From Sinonovacula constricta (Eukaryota > Mollusca > Bivalvia > Cardiida > Solecurtidae), in the NCBI GenBank assembly GCA_007844125.1, contig CM017556.1:78554544-78618543 (forward strand): DNA of 64,000 nucleotides, in the 5' to 3' direction. The translations under genes and the position numbers were made by a program. Below are positions 8,986 through 21,275 of the stretch, piece by piece. How positions within the stretch are numbered: position 1 is the first letter of the stretch; the number at the start of each line of letters is the position of its first letter. The notes beneath the pieces were generated by a model that did no database searches, was not told the origin of the DNA, and saw only the letters and a program-made list of their open reading frames with translations.

Positions 8986-10669
8986 CCTATTATGCTTTAT
9001 TTTTACGTAGAGGCGAGAGGGAGAGGAAAGATATAAAAACAACATTTCGAGGGAATTTTTAATTCCATATTCCCTGTCTTATAACCTTAATAGCTTTCCC
9101 CTCGCCCGAAAACTAAGTGGACATTAATGTTCCAAATTCCAGTTTCTTACGTCATTGCTAAGTATTCTAAGTATATGTCATAGCTTAGGCTGTTTTGAAT
9201 CAAATTGATATTTCTTATTTTCAAAGTTTAAAAAAAACAATTAGAAACTGCGATGTTATAGCACTGTTAACTGGTAAAAGCACACGGATAGGTTATTTTG
9301 CCGACCGACGGATTAAAGATGAAAGCTGTTGGATTATCTTTATTGTCTATTAAATGTATGTATTATATAATATTAAATAGGTAGTTGTCTAAACAATTGA
9401 TGCATGTTCAATATTAAAAAACATACAAATAAACGCTTTGAAAAACTGCACAAATTAAATTCATAAAAAATAAAATCATTAAACAAGATCAAGGAGCTCA
9501 ATGAGTTTTGTATTGTTTCGGTTGTTAGCATGTCCATAAGTACAAACTAGTACAGTTCACTATATACTTGATAATTAAAACAAAATAAAAAGGGAAAATA
9601 ATTTTATTTTTGCTTAAGAACAACCATGAATAATTGATTTTCGGAGATAATGGAAAACAAAATGACTTTTCCACCTGCTACCTGCCGCCTGAGACATTAA
9701 ATCCAAGCCAATGTTTTGTTTTTAGATCCTTCTTCTTTAACTGACGATATGGATGATGATATAATCTTTCTAAAAGCTATCAAAGCCTTCGCAAATTCCA
9801 ACCTGGGACCTCTTGCATAGCAATTCTTTGCTGTACCGACTGCACCACTGAGTCTTGGTAAAAACATATTTAATTTATCTTTACAATACTTTGCGACTGG
9901 CAAAATCTTTTACCAAAAACTTTTACAATCCCCTTCGTTATGGTTTTCGATTGGTTCAACCCTGCCTACCGGTTCATTGATTTTAAAGTCGGACCCAAGG
10001 AGGGATCAATCGCCATTGTTTGGTTCCTCTTCAGTGACACATCTTTGTGTGTTGTGTACCGATTTAATTTTTCAGTGGAAGAAAATGTGATTTTAAAATG
10101 TGTTAAGTATACTTAATATACACTATTGATAGTATATTTCTTATTACGTGTTATACATAACATAACATAACGTATGTTTGTTGGCGTTGATTCGATTACA
10201 AATATAGCAAAGTTTAACAGAGCATAAGGTGTAAATGGCATTTACAGAGAAGTACAGAGAAAATCCATGAAACAGTAATACAGCTGCACTATGCATATTT
10301 AAGCTAATTATTTCACTTTAGGAACGATATACTATTATGTCAGTGTTGTAACATTTTAACAAATGGTTTCATTATTCATAATATGGATTGTCATGTACAT
10401 ACCAGGGATTTTGTTCATTCACAAGTTAATGATAATATATATAGACATAAGACTTGCGTATTTATCAAAAAATTAAAAAAAATAAACGCATTAAAATGCT
10501 AGCATTAAATATACCTATGTATTATAGAAATCAACTTTTAAATTAAGAAGTGACAATGATGGTTATTTTGCTAGACAATATAATACCAATAATCAATTAT
10601 TAATGAAACTGAGCTGAAATGCGTACTATACAAACTTTGAAACATTATTGATCAGTCGTACAGATCTTG
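8986..10669. other. AT-rich intergenic sequence, no gene seen
   Basis: No convincing coding frame, splice pattern or RNA gene. Short frames here (e.g. 9697-9903, - strand) show no recognisable family. Confidence 0.6.
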
Positions 10670-11900
10670 TTTGCGTAAGAGATAAAAGATGTTCATTGAA
10701 TGCCAGTGGCAGAAGTAAGATGTAAACTGTTTTCGTCTCAGATCAACACGTTTTGGACAAACTAGAAGAAAATAATACTTAGTTTCTATCATATTCATAT
10801 TGCAATTTTGTCAAATTCTGGTATTATGTGCTAAGTTTAAATGTCTACACTTTTCAATGGCTAATTCGTGTGCTGAAGCTCTGAATTTAGTTAAAGCTAT
10901 TCTTTACTTTTGTTTTTAACACAATCTAAAAACTTTTCTATTTCTATTTGTTGTATGAACTTGCTGTATGTTTTAAGTCTGTTTGAACTGTTTATTGCAT
11001 AATGCCAATTCTGGTGATAAATATCGATGATACTTTGTTTTATCAGGTTAACATTGTTTATTGCAGAATCTTAGTTTATCAAATAATTTGTTAAAGCAAT
11101 ATCTTCTCATTCTTTCTTGATGTTTGATGCCCAGTTTATTCCCGCATAGTAATTATCCTTGTTTGCGTCTATGCGAATCATGTTATATACTGTTTTAACA
11201 AGTTAGGTTTTTTCCGTTTTATGTACTTCAATACAAAGTTTTATCATTATTATTTTTCTTGGTACTGACAGTGGGTATCTTCATGTTCCACTTTATAAAC
11301 TTTCTCTATTAGTACTTTTTTCTAACATTGAGAATTTTTCTCAAGAGTTTACAGTGGATAAGTTCGACGTTTTTACATTCATTATCCAACTTACTTAAAT
11401 TCTTGTCGGGTGTGTCTCCCATTTTCAAATATCATGATTTTTGTTAAGCGTGTACTGACCTTTAGGTTCCATGTTTTACAATATGTATCAAGATCATTAA
11501 GAAGCGATTGTAACGCTTGTGGAGAGTGTGCAAATAATACCGCGTAGTATGCAAAAAAACAGTAGGAAGAGTTAAAAGTTATCAATAGTAAAAATGGTAT
11601 CTAGATTTTCATTAAAAAAAATGAAATTTCGTTAATGAAGAGCAGAAACATAATTGTGGAGTACTTTCTTTACCCCGATATTAGATACGAAAAAAGCGAG
11701 ATAATTCAGATTTGTATCTTAGACATGCTTTTACTACATTGTACATATTTTTTAAGGCTGATACCATACGATAGCTTACATTTTCGTTGATCAGCTTGAA
11801 AAAATAAGTAGTTTCTGTCAATTTTGTCGAAACATTTTTCGATGTCCACAAAAGTACAGTTAGTTTACGCTTCTGGGAAAGAGTCCTTGCTAATATGACA
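10670..11900 (-). pseudogene. Degraded LINE reverse transcriptase, C-terminal part
   Basis: On the - strand the remains read, in broken frames, RYKSELSRFF (~11690), the motif-C neighbourhood FAHSPQALQSLLNDLDTYC with CKTWNLKV (11430-11540), MIFENGRHTRQEF (11391-11430), then near 10980 IIDIYHQNWHYAINSSNRL and IEKFLDC. These are the palm end, thumb and C-terminal region of an APE-type non-LTR retrotransposon, similar in style to the LINEs at 24-28 kb and 47-50 kb. Many stops and shifts show old decay. Both boundaries are approximate. Confidence 0.7.
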
Positions 11901-14506
11901 ATAGGTGCTACTTATTTCGGGAAAAGCGCAATTATTGTTTGAATTCAATAAACTGTAAAGTAATTGATACATGATATATCAATGAGCACATTTGGAGCCT
12001 TTCCACGGCTTACCTTATTCAATGTGGTCATTTTCAAACGTAATAGTTTACGAGTATGTTTAAACATAAGAATGTAGTTTAAAACTAACATTCCTTTAAC
12101 GTAATTCCTTTATGTATCAGAAGCGAAAACAAGTGAGCATCTACTTAATTTCGAATATCAGACCTACTCAATACTACAGACTGAGCTATAGCTGTATCTG
12201 TGAAACTGTTACACTCCTCCCTTGTTACACAATGAGATTCTCCCTGAATGTCATTTATTGTTCTACTCTATAGCACCGTTGCATATCACAACACAAATAG
12301 AATACTGCAGTAGGCAATGCCACCAAATGTAAAATAGAGCGAAAAGTGAGCCTACCCAGGTTTCAAAACACAGGCACAGTGTGATTTAACTACCGGTAAA
12401 AGTGCTTCTTTTATACCGAGATATTTAGGGCTAAATCTCCACTCCTGAGGGATAATAATTATTTTATTACTAAAAAGCATTAAAGTAAACAATAAAACAG
12501 AAATTATATATCACAAGAACCATGCTTTAAAAAGCAGGCAAGACAGTGTGTATGTAAGAATATAAACATGTTTTCTTAAATAACAATGGCTGGCTTTGCG
12601 ACAAAAGGTTAGTTCTAAAATAATATATACATGTTATAACTTTAATTCACGCTTTTTAAATGTTATAGTTATATTTTATTTACGTGTAAATATACCAGTA
12701 AGTCACAAATCACAAATCTATTTGGCAACATCACGCATTTCAACAGGGATTAAGGTTGATGAGTCACATCTGGTCAAGTATTGAGTTGAAACTATTTGTT
12801 TCTGTTTCTGAATTCAGTACTTCTTTGCATAACAGATTTGTTAAGAAAAATTGATACCATACTTTGTCCTTTTCAGTATGCACTTTGATTTCACCAGGCT
12901 TTAAACAAAAGTTTAGGTCCAGCGAAAAGCTGTAATGATCCATTTGTTAATAAATACAAATTATTATGTTAATAATTTTGTAACCTTTATTCAGTCTCAA
13001 AATGATCAGAAATAAATATTATCTCCTTTAATATAAGGTATTCACCCAAATATGTAAGGTGGTGTCCATTCTTTGTATAGAAACATGACACCCCATGGGA
13101 TTTTGGGTCTTCACGGGATGTTTGGGCAAAATTAAGTTCTGATTGTTTCAAAGATATGAAACTATCCCGCTTTCAGCAAAACACGATTTTTTTAAAAAAA
13201 CATTGTTCATCATCTTGATATCAGATTTTTAAAAACATTTAAATGCGCTTTATTAGCTTTCATATAAACAACTACTACTTTATATTGATTAGGAAATTTA
13301 CACAATTTATGCTGTATTTCAGTAGATGGATAATGTAAACATATTTTCGATTTTTAAAATTTCTCAATAAATAGCTAATGTTGGTATTGCAAAAAGAATT
13401 TACAAAAAAAGATTTTTATATATTAATATTGACACTATTTTTCAAAAAAGAATTGAAAAAGAAAAATGAAAATACAGGAAACACTTCTTCCTTTACATTT
13501 TACCAGAACCTTTTAAACATTATCTTTCCAAAAAGTGGAAAGATGCAAAATGTCACTGAAAGCGACACACATTAACACTATTCTATTCATAAAGCAACAT
13601 CAAGTACAATTAATTAAAAACATGGCACTTTAAGACAAATAAGCTAAGGCATTTAGTTATATTACACAGACTACAACATTTCACCTTGATCGAAAATGAG
13701 ATTGTATATATGAATTTTCATTTTTAATATAATTGGTATGTACATTTTATTTAACAAAGGTGCTCTGTAACCTAATTGGAACACATATTTTGTTTAAATT
13801 AAAGAAAAATGATCACAAAAACATGTTAACTATATCTTTAATCCACAGAAGAGCTGATGTCCATCTGTTAAATAAAAACCACTTGCATATTATCTTTAAT
13901 AATTATTGTTCTGAAACATATATTTATTTCATTACTATTTATTTTATATTCAGAGAAATGTGAAAAAAAAACAATTTCCTTAATTGTTTAATTGTTACAA
14001 AAGTGTGTGGTCTTGTGAACACATTGTGTTATATAAACTTTTTCGTTCTTGTTCTATCTGATTCAATATTCAGATTTAGTAACACGTGCGCATTGCAGGG
14101 TGATTTGTTATGGCAAACTTCATCAGCCACTTTCTCAAGAAAATATCAGGTCATTCCACAATCAAGTCACTTCATCTTTGGTCTACATGCTTCTAAACTG
14201 TTATTCTGTATCTGGACAACTTTGCCTGAAACTCCTGAATTCCTGGATTTTTACAATCTGTATAACAGAAGAATAACAATCTAAATTTCTGCAGTTGTGA
14301 CACAAGAAAATCAATCTAATATTTTTGCAGTTGTGACACAAGTAAATGCAGTTAAATATTTTCAATTGGAAGAATAATGCATTAATAGTAATAAGTTAAT
14401 ATCTGGGAAGATATACTTATAAAACTTAGGCAATGACTATCGATAATTAAATATTATCATCTATATAGCTAGAACTTTCTAGAAGACTTGATATTGCCCT
14501 TATAGG
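11901..14506. other. AT-rich sequence, no gene recognised
   Basis: Several short open frames (12596-12784, 13378-13575, 13733-13963, 14003-14284) have AT-driven composition and no family resemblance. I see no splice-consistent exon chain, RNA gene or clear repeat. Confidence 0.55.
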
Positions 14507-14641
14507 TAAATATGAAAAGACCCTATCGAAATTTCCACAGATATTTAAATTTGATCTACCTGTAGACAAAGGCAAACAAGGATAATGTAAATGTGACAAA
14601 AACACAGAGACGAGACATAACACACATAAAGAAAAACCACC

Positions 14642-14723
14642 AGTTACCGCCTTGGAACGGTCAATCGGCAAAAGGGCCGACTGGGGTGCTTAAACCTGGT
14701 TTGTGGAGCGCTCAAACCTCGCA
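14642..14723 (-). repeat. Conserved PLE tail core, copy B
   Basis: On the element strand the first hairpin is AGTCGG with CCGATT, against AGTTGG with CCGACT in copy A. Both differences are tolerated as G.U pairs on this strand only. The second hairpin ACCGTTCCAAGGCGGT-type block (with one change) follows. Confidence 0.75.
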
Positions 14724-15340
14724 TTTTCTGAAGGTTTTTTTTCTATCCTACAAACAGTGTAAATAACAATATGCCGTCAAAGTGAAACAACTAACAGTAA
14801 GCACCTGCATCGGGAGTTAAAACAGATACAATGAACGTATAAACATACATAATATCTAGTAATAAAATAAATTATCAACATATGTACAGCATGTACAGTA
14901 GATAAAAGCCTCGGCAACGTAAAAATTCCAAATAAGAGATTAGTTCGAAATAAAACAGCCCAAGCGCTGATATATTATGAGAACAAATAAAACAGCCCAA
15001 GCGCTGATATATAATGAGATCATTTTAATTATGGCATATAATGCCATGACATCATGTGCCAAAAGTGTCAAAAGTGAAATGTAAAAAAACGAAAGAATAC
15101 ATTAAATTTTGGAAAACAACCTACCAACAAAATAAAATGTAGTATTGTTAAGAGTTAATAAGTTAAAAAGAACAAATCATAAAAAGCCGAGGGTTTATCC
15201 GCAGTTGGCTTATTATATATAAAAAAGGTACCAAAAATCCCGATATTATACCTACTGTGCAATCTCACGTTAAGGGTATGGAGACTTCTCAAGTTGTCGC
15301 ACCTATAAAGGACACGACTGGAGAGGTAAAGAGACAAGAA

Positions 15341-15386
15341 TTCCAACAGTAACTGTCCAATTATGGCTTTAAGCCACTGTTTTCAT
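15341..15386 (-). promoter_or_regulatory. SECIS-like hairpin in PLE 3' UTR (copy B)
   Basis: On the - strand: ATGA (15386-15383), AACAGTGGCT pairing with AGTTACTGTT, then GGAA (15344-15341). Against copy A the helix has changed at two pairs (G-C to G.U and A-U to G.U) but stays paired. The ATGA, the loop TTAAAGCCATAATTGGAC and the GGA are unchanged. Confidence 0.55.
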
Positions 15387-15420
15387 ATAGTCTCAACGAC
15401 CTGTCCGGTCAGCTTGTAAT

Positions 15421-15672
15421 TTAAAAGCAATGCAAGTTCTTGACTGTAAAAGGGTCAGTTGCAAGCAATGCAGTACAACGAAGGATTCCCGGGATGTAAC
15501 CGTCTGCAATACATTTTCTGATAAGTTTTGTAAAGTGGTCAGAAAAGTTATTGAGACTCTTGATTTTCTTTAACTTGTATAAAACATTTCCATAGAATGC
15601 AGGATGGATTATGCCTTTCTGCATAAGTGTTTTCATACTGCTATTATACTTAGAAGCAATAAAACCATTGCG
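15421..15672 (-). pseudogene. PLE reverse transcriptase C-terminal fragment, copy B
   Basis: The frame reads IASKYN..MKTLMQKGI, HPAFYGNVLYKLKKIKSL, FTKLIRKCIADGY and FTVKNLHCF to the stop at 15421. It is nearly identical to the end of copy A. The catalytic part is absent because of the 5' truncation. Confidence 0.8.
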
Positions 15673-15680
15673 GTGAATAG

Positions 15681-18600
15681 CTGAAAAATAATAATTTCTA
15701 TACCAAAATGTGTAAGAAGGTCAATTACAATATTGTTAGGTATTTTTTCTTTTTTCAAAACAACACTTAAAATGCCCATTTATGCAACTTAGGTATTAAG
15801 TAAGGTTGTGTTGTAATATTAATGATTTTATTTATGTCAAGCTATACATTGTGTCCATTTCATCTTGCTTTAAAACAAACTACCATCCACAGCCTTTCTT
15901 TCTGTTCTTGGTTAAATTTGGAGTGGCACTGTCACCTGGTTAACATAGAAAATGGAAACTGCAGTATCATGAAGACATTCCTTCACAGAAAGCTTAGCTG
16001 AAAAATATAACACAAAATGATAAAAATCCTTTGTATCATGTTTAAATTATGTGAATAAACCCAGATGAATGTCACTAAATCTGTCTTGGTGTAAAGCTTA
16101 AGTAGTATGCTTGTGTATATGTTTTGGTCAAAATGACACCTAATGGCAGGGATTTTATTCCACATACAAATGTCAATGTACAACAGTTGTTTACCTTTCT
16201 TTTCATCAAAATCATTGTAGTGGAATTTATGGCAATTTGCAAAATTGGATTGATTACAGACAATTTTTGTTAATACCAAATTGTAACGCAAATCTAAATA
16301 AATGAACAAATATGCATGGAATTTTTATTCTAAAATTTGTTTTATTTCAGGTATACAAGGGAGTGTCAATCTTATAAACTGATATTTTAATATAATTTAT
16401 TGAATGTGCACTTTAAACAACTCTTCTATGAAGGAAGAATACACTGCATCTTATTAGTTTACTTTTTTTCTTTTTCGGTATGTTGTAATGGTTAATCTCT
16501 ATATCTAATTCAAATTTACCAGAAATGGTGATAAACAAATGACTGTCAAATTTGAATAGTAATGTAATGTCAAAGTACACTTTAACAACATGTGCGTCAA
16601 ATATATCAGTCTTCTATCAGTAAGTAAGAACACTGCAATTTCTTCCATTTGATGAGAAATATGTCCATCAACCCTTTAAAAGAGACTATGATAAACTTTG
16701 TCATCCGAAATATAGACTATTCTCATTTTCAACATTAGCTATGTCTTATGCCATCTAATTATTTTAAGAAACCGTGCTCGCATGTATGATTCATTGCTTA
16801 CCCATTATCAATATATCAAATGCTTACAAAATCAGTAATGCAAAATTCTGACTGTGATATCAATAAATTTTGATAAAATGCATAATCAGAGGTCTCGCAC
16901 ACTTACCGCTCACAAATTCATCTTCATTTAAACCCATCCTGGTTGCTGACATTACGCAGGCTGCAGCAAAATTTGTGATTTAAAGTAATCGTAGTAGAGG
17001 CTTTTGACTTTGGAAATTAGATCGTTAAGTAATTACATAAATGATTACTAAATGAAATAAAGTGTGTTTGAAGTAGTAAATCCAAACTGGATTATCGCTT
17101 TTCGATGGCTGCAGACGACGCAGTATAAGGAAATTACCGATTGGTCAATGAACTTGCCTGGTTTCCCAGTGTAAAACAAAATGCGTCCACTCGTACAAAA
17201 AAGTGGGGAACCACTTGGAATTTAACTACTAAATTCGTACTCAAATTGATTCGTAATTTATATGACCTTTATCATTCAATAAAATCAGCATTTCATCATT
17301 GTACGGTCTAATTTTATAGATTTGGCCTTCAAATAGAGAAAAAAAATATAGAACCGTGATAGGTGTATTACTTCATACTGGGCCCGCTCAGAACCGCTCT
17401 TTACACTTTCATCAATTCAGAGAAAATAGCTGATAAACTTCTACTTTTGTATTTCTGCTTTTATAATCATCGTATGTAATTCCTTTCCTATTCATTTAAC
17501 ATTGTGGTTTTCACTAGTTGAATTTGTTTATGAACACGTCTTGCATCAAGACTATTGCTAATATGATCCTCACTCGCTGGTAACTTTGTAAGGTTACACC
17601 GAAATTCAAGATGGCGCCATACATTGGGAATCGAAATTTTGGTCGGACGGGTATATGTTTTCATTTTTGAAATTAAACATATCCCATAAACCACACGCGT
17701 TACCTATAGGCGGTCAAAACCCGCAAAGCGCCCTTTAAGAATTGCTTTTTTTCTGCAGTATCTATATGTTTATTGTTTCGCTTAAAACCATCAAAGCTGC
17801 ATTCTCGAATCGGCTGATATTATTCATCCGTAATTTTGTGATATTATTTTCTCTTTCTATGTCGTTATATAAATGAGATATCTTCTTTTCTTTCTCTCAG
17901 AGTGTTTATAAAAACATTTATTTTTGTTTCATCCGTCATTAAATATGTAGTCATCTGATGAGTTATTAATGGGAATATTTTCGGATGTATTTGAACAAAT
18001 GTTAAATTTAAAGTCAAGGCCGCAGTGGTCGGAAAACTCATTGGATTTTAGTACAAGGAATTGTGACGCACATTGTTAATTATATGGCTCCAGTAGGAGG
18101 TAGTCGACTACACTTGATCCCCTAGCAGTATAGACAATTCTATTTTTCAGTTCAGTCCGAATTATCTCCCCTGAAAAACACTCTTCATTCTCCCCGTCCG
18201 CCATTACGGAAGTGAAAACAAGTAAATGGCCTAAGAACACATTTTTTTTTCACTATATGTTTCATATAAGCATCTGTTAACAGAACATTTTTGTTTACTT
18301 CCCGAACAGAAAAATCTTAACTGAACTTTGTAATACTATATGTTGCGACATTTTCTAGCCGCAAGAAATTGCACGTTGACAAGTAGTCTAGGTCAAAATT
18401 GACCTGTCAAGTCACCGGATATACTTTTGAAATTAATCTCGGCAGTAAACAGGCCAAATACAATAGCATAGCTGATTTGCAACAATCTATCATTAAACTT
18501 CCATCAAAACTGACATTATTGATTTACACATACTTTGTACAAAAATGCCATTTAATCAGTCTCCTTCATTCAACTTTTAATCAGTATTCGTCAGTCTTGT

Positions 18601-18689
18601 TCTGTTACCACCACTGGCCAATTTCCACTTTCATAAAGTTGTACATTGATTTACCCATTACTTCACAGATGCGACTTTTATAGCATGGG
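15681..18689. other. Non-coding, AT-rich; no gene recognised
   Basis: The short frames at 15983-16309 and 17488-17694 show no family. An AAGATGGCGCC motif (17610) and a CCGCCATTACGGAAGTG motif (18199-18215) are noted as possible YY1/ETS sites or transposon ends. Confidence 0.5.
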
Positions 18690-18788
18690 CAAATAGTGTA
18701 AATCCAGATCTAACAGTACATCTGTGCCAGCTGATATGGATCTATGCTGTTATCAAATGAGTATACTTTATATGGAGTAAAGGGTTAA
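18690..18788 (-). mobile_element. Partial MITE, TTAA type
   Basis: The right end reads GGAGTAAAGGG followed by TTAA (18774-18788). The interior (AATCCAGATC..., GGATCTATGC) matches the interior of 19210-19421. The left terminus is missing. Confidence 0.6.
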
Positions 18789-19209
18789 TAAATCAATAGC
18801 TCGTGTCATATTAGGATAAATATAAAAAGTGTACACCATGTATGTTCAGATTACAGGACAGTTTAAAACACTGAATCAAAACCAAAGCTGATATCAATTT
18901 ATGATTTTATTCCAGTTTACATACTAATTTATCAGTATACATGAAACATGGATGAACAATACTTCAGCATTCATTTTGAATTAAACTGAGATACAACATT
19001 TTTCACATCTGTGACATGTGTAGACCCTGGTTCTAAAATGTAGACCATGTGTCTACAGTGTTCACTTGTCATAATCACTATCACCAGGAACAATGGATAC
19101 AAAGCTATGAAACAATGGATTTGCTGAATAAAATACACCCCTGCAATAAGTGTAGACCCTTGGTCTACAGAGTTACCAAGTTTAAATGAAATCCCTGCAG
19201 CATGTATTG
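18789..19209. other. Spacer with TGTAGACC motifs, no gene
   Basis: Holds several short TGTAGACC/GGTCTACA motifs (19018, 19041, 19151) on both strands. The frame 18971-19279 crosses into the MITE and looks non-coding. Confidence 0.45.
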
Positions 19210-19421
19210 AACCCTTTACTCCATTTATATGCCTTTTTATGCATGCCTGCCAAGTGTAGATCCAGATCAGCTCGCACATTTGTGCCGTCGAATCAGGATC
19301 TGCACTGTTCGCTTTTTGGTCAGAAATACCCTAATAAATCGAAAAGCGAACAGTACTGATCCTGATCTGGATCTACACTGTTCGCCCACAAAATAAAGGC
19401 ATTTATATGGAGTAAAGGGTT
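19210..19421. mobile_element. Foldback MITE, 212 bp, piggyBac-like ends
   Basis: The ends are inverted copies: AACCCTTTACTCCAT at the left and GGAGTAAAGGGTT at the right. Most of the inside is also self-complementary, with TGTAGATCCAGATCAG facing CTGATCTGGATCTACA. The right end is followed by AA, giving TTAA; the left reads TTGA. A CCCTTT terminus on a TTAA target suggests a piggyBac-like origin. Confidence 0.65.
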
Positions 19422-19675
19422 AAGTCGGCTGTCGTCTTATTGAAAAAACATACACGATTATTACAATTTGTGAAAACAGCTCTTTTTTTTATCGGTCATC
19501 TAAAAGCATTCATTTTCCAGTTAATTCTTATCAGCACAATGATTTATATTGAAGTGAAAGATTCAGCCGACCAGATTGAAATTTATCTGTTAGTCTGACA
19601 AGAAGATGTTCGAAATAAAATTCCTGATTCGTGGAAGAATTCCTATTTTGAAGTCGTCTTTGTACCGAACGTCAA

Positions 19676-21009
19676 TTACACACTGTTTTTCAACAATTCA
19701 CACAACAAACTTGCACAAACAGATTTGGTGCAAAACATTGCAATCTGCACTTGACAGTAATATCCATATTTGCCCTTCGGGTTTAATTTAAGCTTACCAT
19801 TTTCAAGAATTACATCATATTTCCCTGAAGATATCGGGTGTTCCAGTGGTTTTCTTGGGCACTTAATTTCTACGACTGTTCTTTTATCAACTTTCCCATC
19901 TGGACTAGCAGCAATGTATGTACGGTTCTGCCTCGCTGAATACAATACCTGATATATAAACTGTCATACCCGAAACACTTTCAAACCACATACGAGCTAC
20001 CGATTCAAACATTTGTCCATGACATGTTGCTGTACATCACTTGAATCTAGGATATATATGATTGTTAACAAATTTATTTGGATCTCCTCTTTGTGTTTTT
20101 GGCAAATCGCTCACTCTGCTGCTGGTTATCCTCAACTTTCTACTGTCTGTCCATACATTTTTGTTTTGCGTTCTTGTTGCCTGTTCCCAATTACTCCTAC
20201 TTTCTTGGCCGATTTGAACATACTTTTCATAAAATGTTTGGCATTTATTACAGGACAGTGGCATCACAATAGGATTTGAAAAGTCAAAAGTATGTTCTTG
20301 GTGGGGATTTTCATCGGCAGGGCATCTGCTTTCTTCTGGTGCATTTAGAATTTTGTACAACATAGTACCTTTACACTCCCAAATGTCTTATTGTGGAGTT
20401 TGATACGAATGCTTGCAGATCACTGTGACTTATTAACTGTTGGGTGGGAGTGGGCTTATCCGTGGCTGTCTTTTCATTTGTGTCACTGTTCAATTTAAGT
20501 TCAAATGGACTTGGTCGGTCAAACACCATATCTGTTATCATATCATGAGAGAGCACTTGTGATGCCCCTCTTCCCCACACACGTTCATTGTCAGCGCTAC
20601 TTTCCCCAGCAACACCATTAGCCCAGGCCAGTGTAATGGAATAAATGATGGCAGATATATGTCTGCATGATCGGGCATTGTCAGCTGGACACATTCAATG
20701 ATCAGTTTCAATTGAACAATCTGCAGAAACTGCTATCCAAGTGTTATAGTCCTTGCGTCCAATGCCTGGCTGACTTGGTGATATTTTGGCCTTGATGTAT
20801 TTCACACCATCACATTCAAGAGACCAAATGTCGCCCATCCACCCGTTCTGAACGTAGTTATATCCATAAAGGGCCCTAAATGATTTCATAGCTTTTCCAT
20901 CATAAGCTTTGGTGTGGATCAAGTAGTCAACAAGGTCTTCATACACCAGCTTAGGCCAGGCTTTGCTGTTGTTGTTTTTTTCCCATTTCAAGTCTTCAGG
21001 TGGCAGCCC
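19676..21009 (-). pseudogene. Decayed SWIM-finger / YqaJ-nuclease gene
   Basis: Read on the - strand. A splice acceptor (TACTTACAG) precedes GLPPEDLKWEKNN at ~21009, so an upstream exon is expected. The block continues AWPKLVYEDLVDYL, LYGYNYVQNGWMGDI, then an in-frame TGA (20695-20697) directly before a SWIM-type finger (CPADNARSCRHISAIIY). After a frame change near 20370 comes CKGTMLYKIL, TDSRKLRITSSRVSDL (YqaJ N-terminus), HGQMFESVARMWFES, another one-base shift near 19930, then ASPDGKVD, VVEIKCPRKP and YYCQVQIAMFC, which keep the nuclease D, ExK and Q residues. Proteins with this order are common in mollusc and cnidarian genomes. YqaJ proteins are also accessory genes of ISL2EU-type DNA transposons. 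One stop and at least two shifts mark it as a pseudogene. Confidence 0.75.
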
Positions 21010-21069
21010 TGTAAGTACAGACAATAAATAAATCATTCATCAGATTACAGGTAACAACACCTTATTATT

Positions 21070-21275
21070 CCTTTACTCCAAGGAAATGCCTTTTATCAAA
21101 TTGGCAACCAGTGTACATGTAGATCCAGATCAGCCGGTACATCTGTAATCAGATATAGTTTGTTTTTATTTGTTCAGAAATAACCAAAGGAATATAAAAT
21201 TAGTGAAGATCCAGATCCGTTGGTACGGATGATCCATCTGATAGTGATCTACACTCATCACCCAGGTAAACTTGG
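21070..21275. mobile_element. Diverged MITE copy
   Basis: The left end CCTTTACTCCA, then ATGCCTTTTAT and GTAGATCCAGATCAG, match 19210-19421. The inverted half (AGATCCAGATCC... GATCTACACT) follows. The right terminus is not recognisable. It sits in the intron directly upstream of the SWIM/YqaJ exon. Confidence 0.55.

Larger units (their letters stand above)
14507..15680 (-). mobile_element. Penelope-like element, copy B, 5'-truncated
   Basis: Same family as 1-1529 in the opposite orientation. Similarity starts near 15680 (FHRNDFIASKYN region), runs through the RT C-terminus, the SECIS-like hairpin (15341-15386), the UTR and the tail core (14642-14723), and ends near 14507. It contains a local ~39-bp duplication around AAACAGCCCAAGCGCTGAT (14954 and 14992). 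The truncation removes the part that carries the TGA in copy A. Confidence 0.75.

Noticed and set aside
14003..14284. 93-codon open frame as a gene
   Set aside because: A second frame overlaps it for most of its length, there is no homology, no splice context, and the base composition is ordinary AT-rich.
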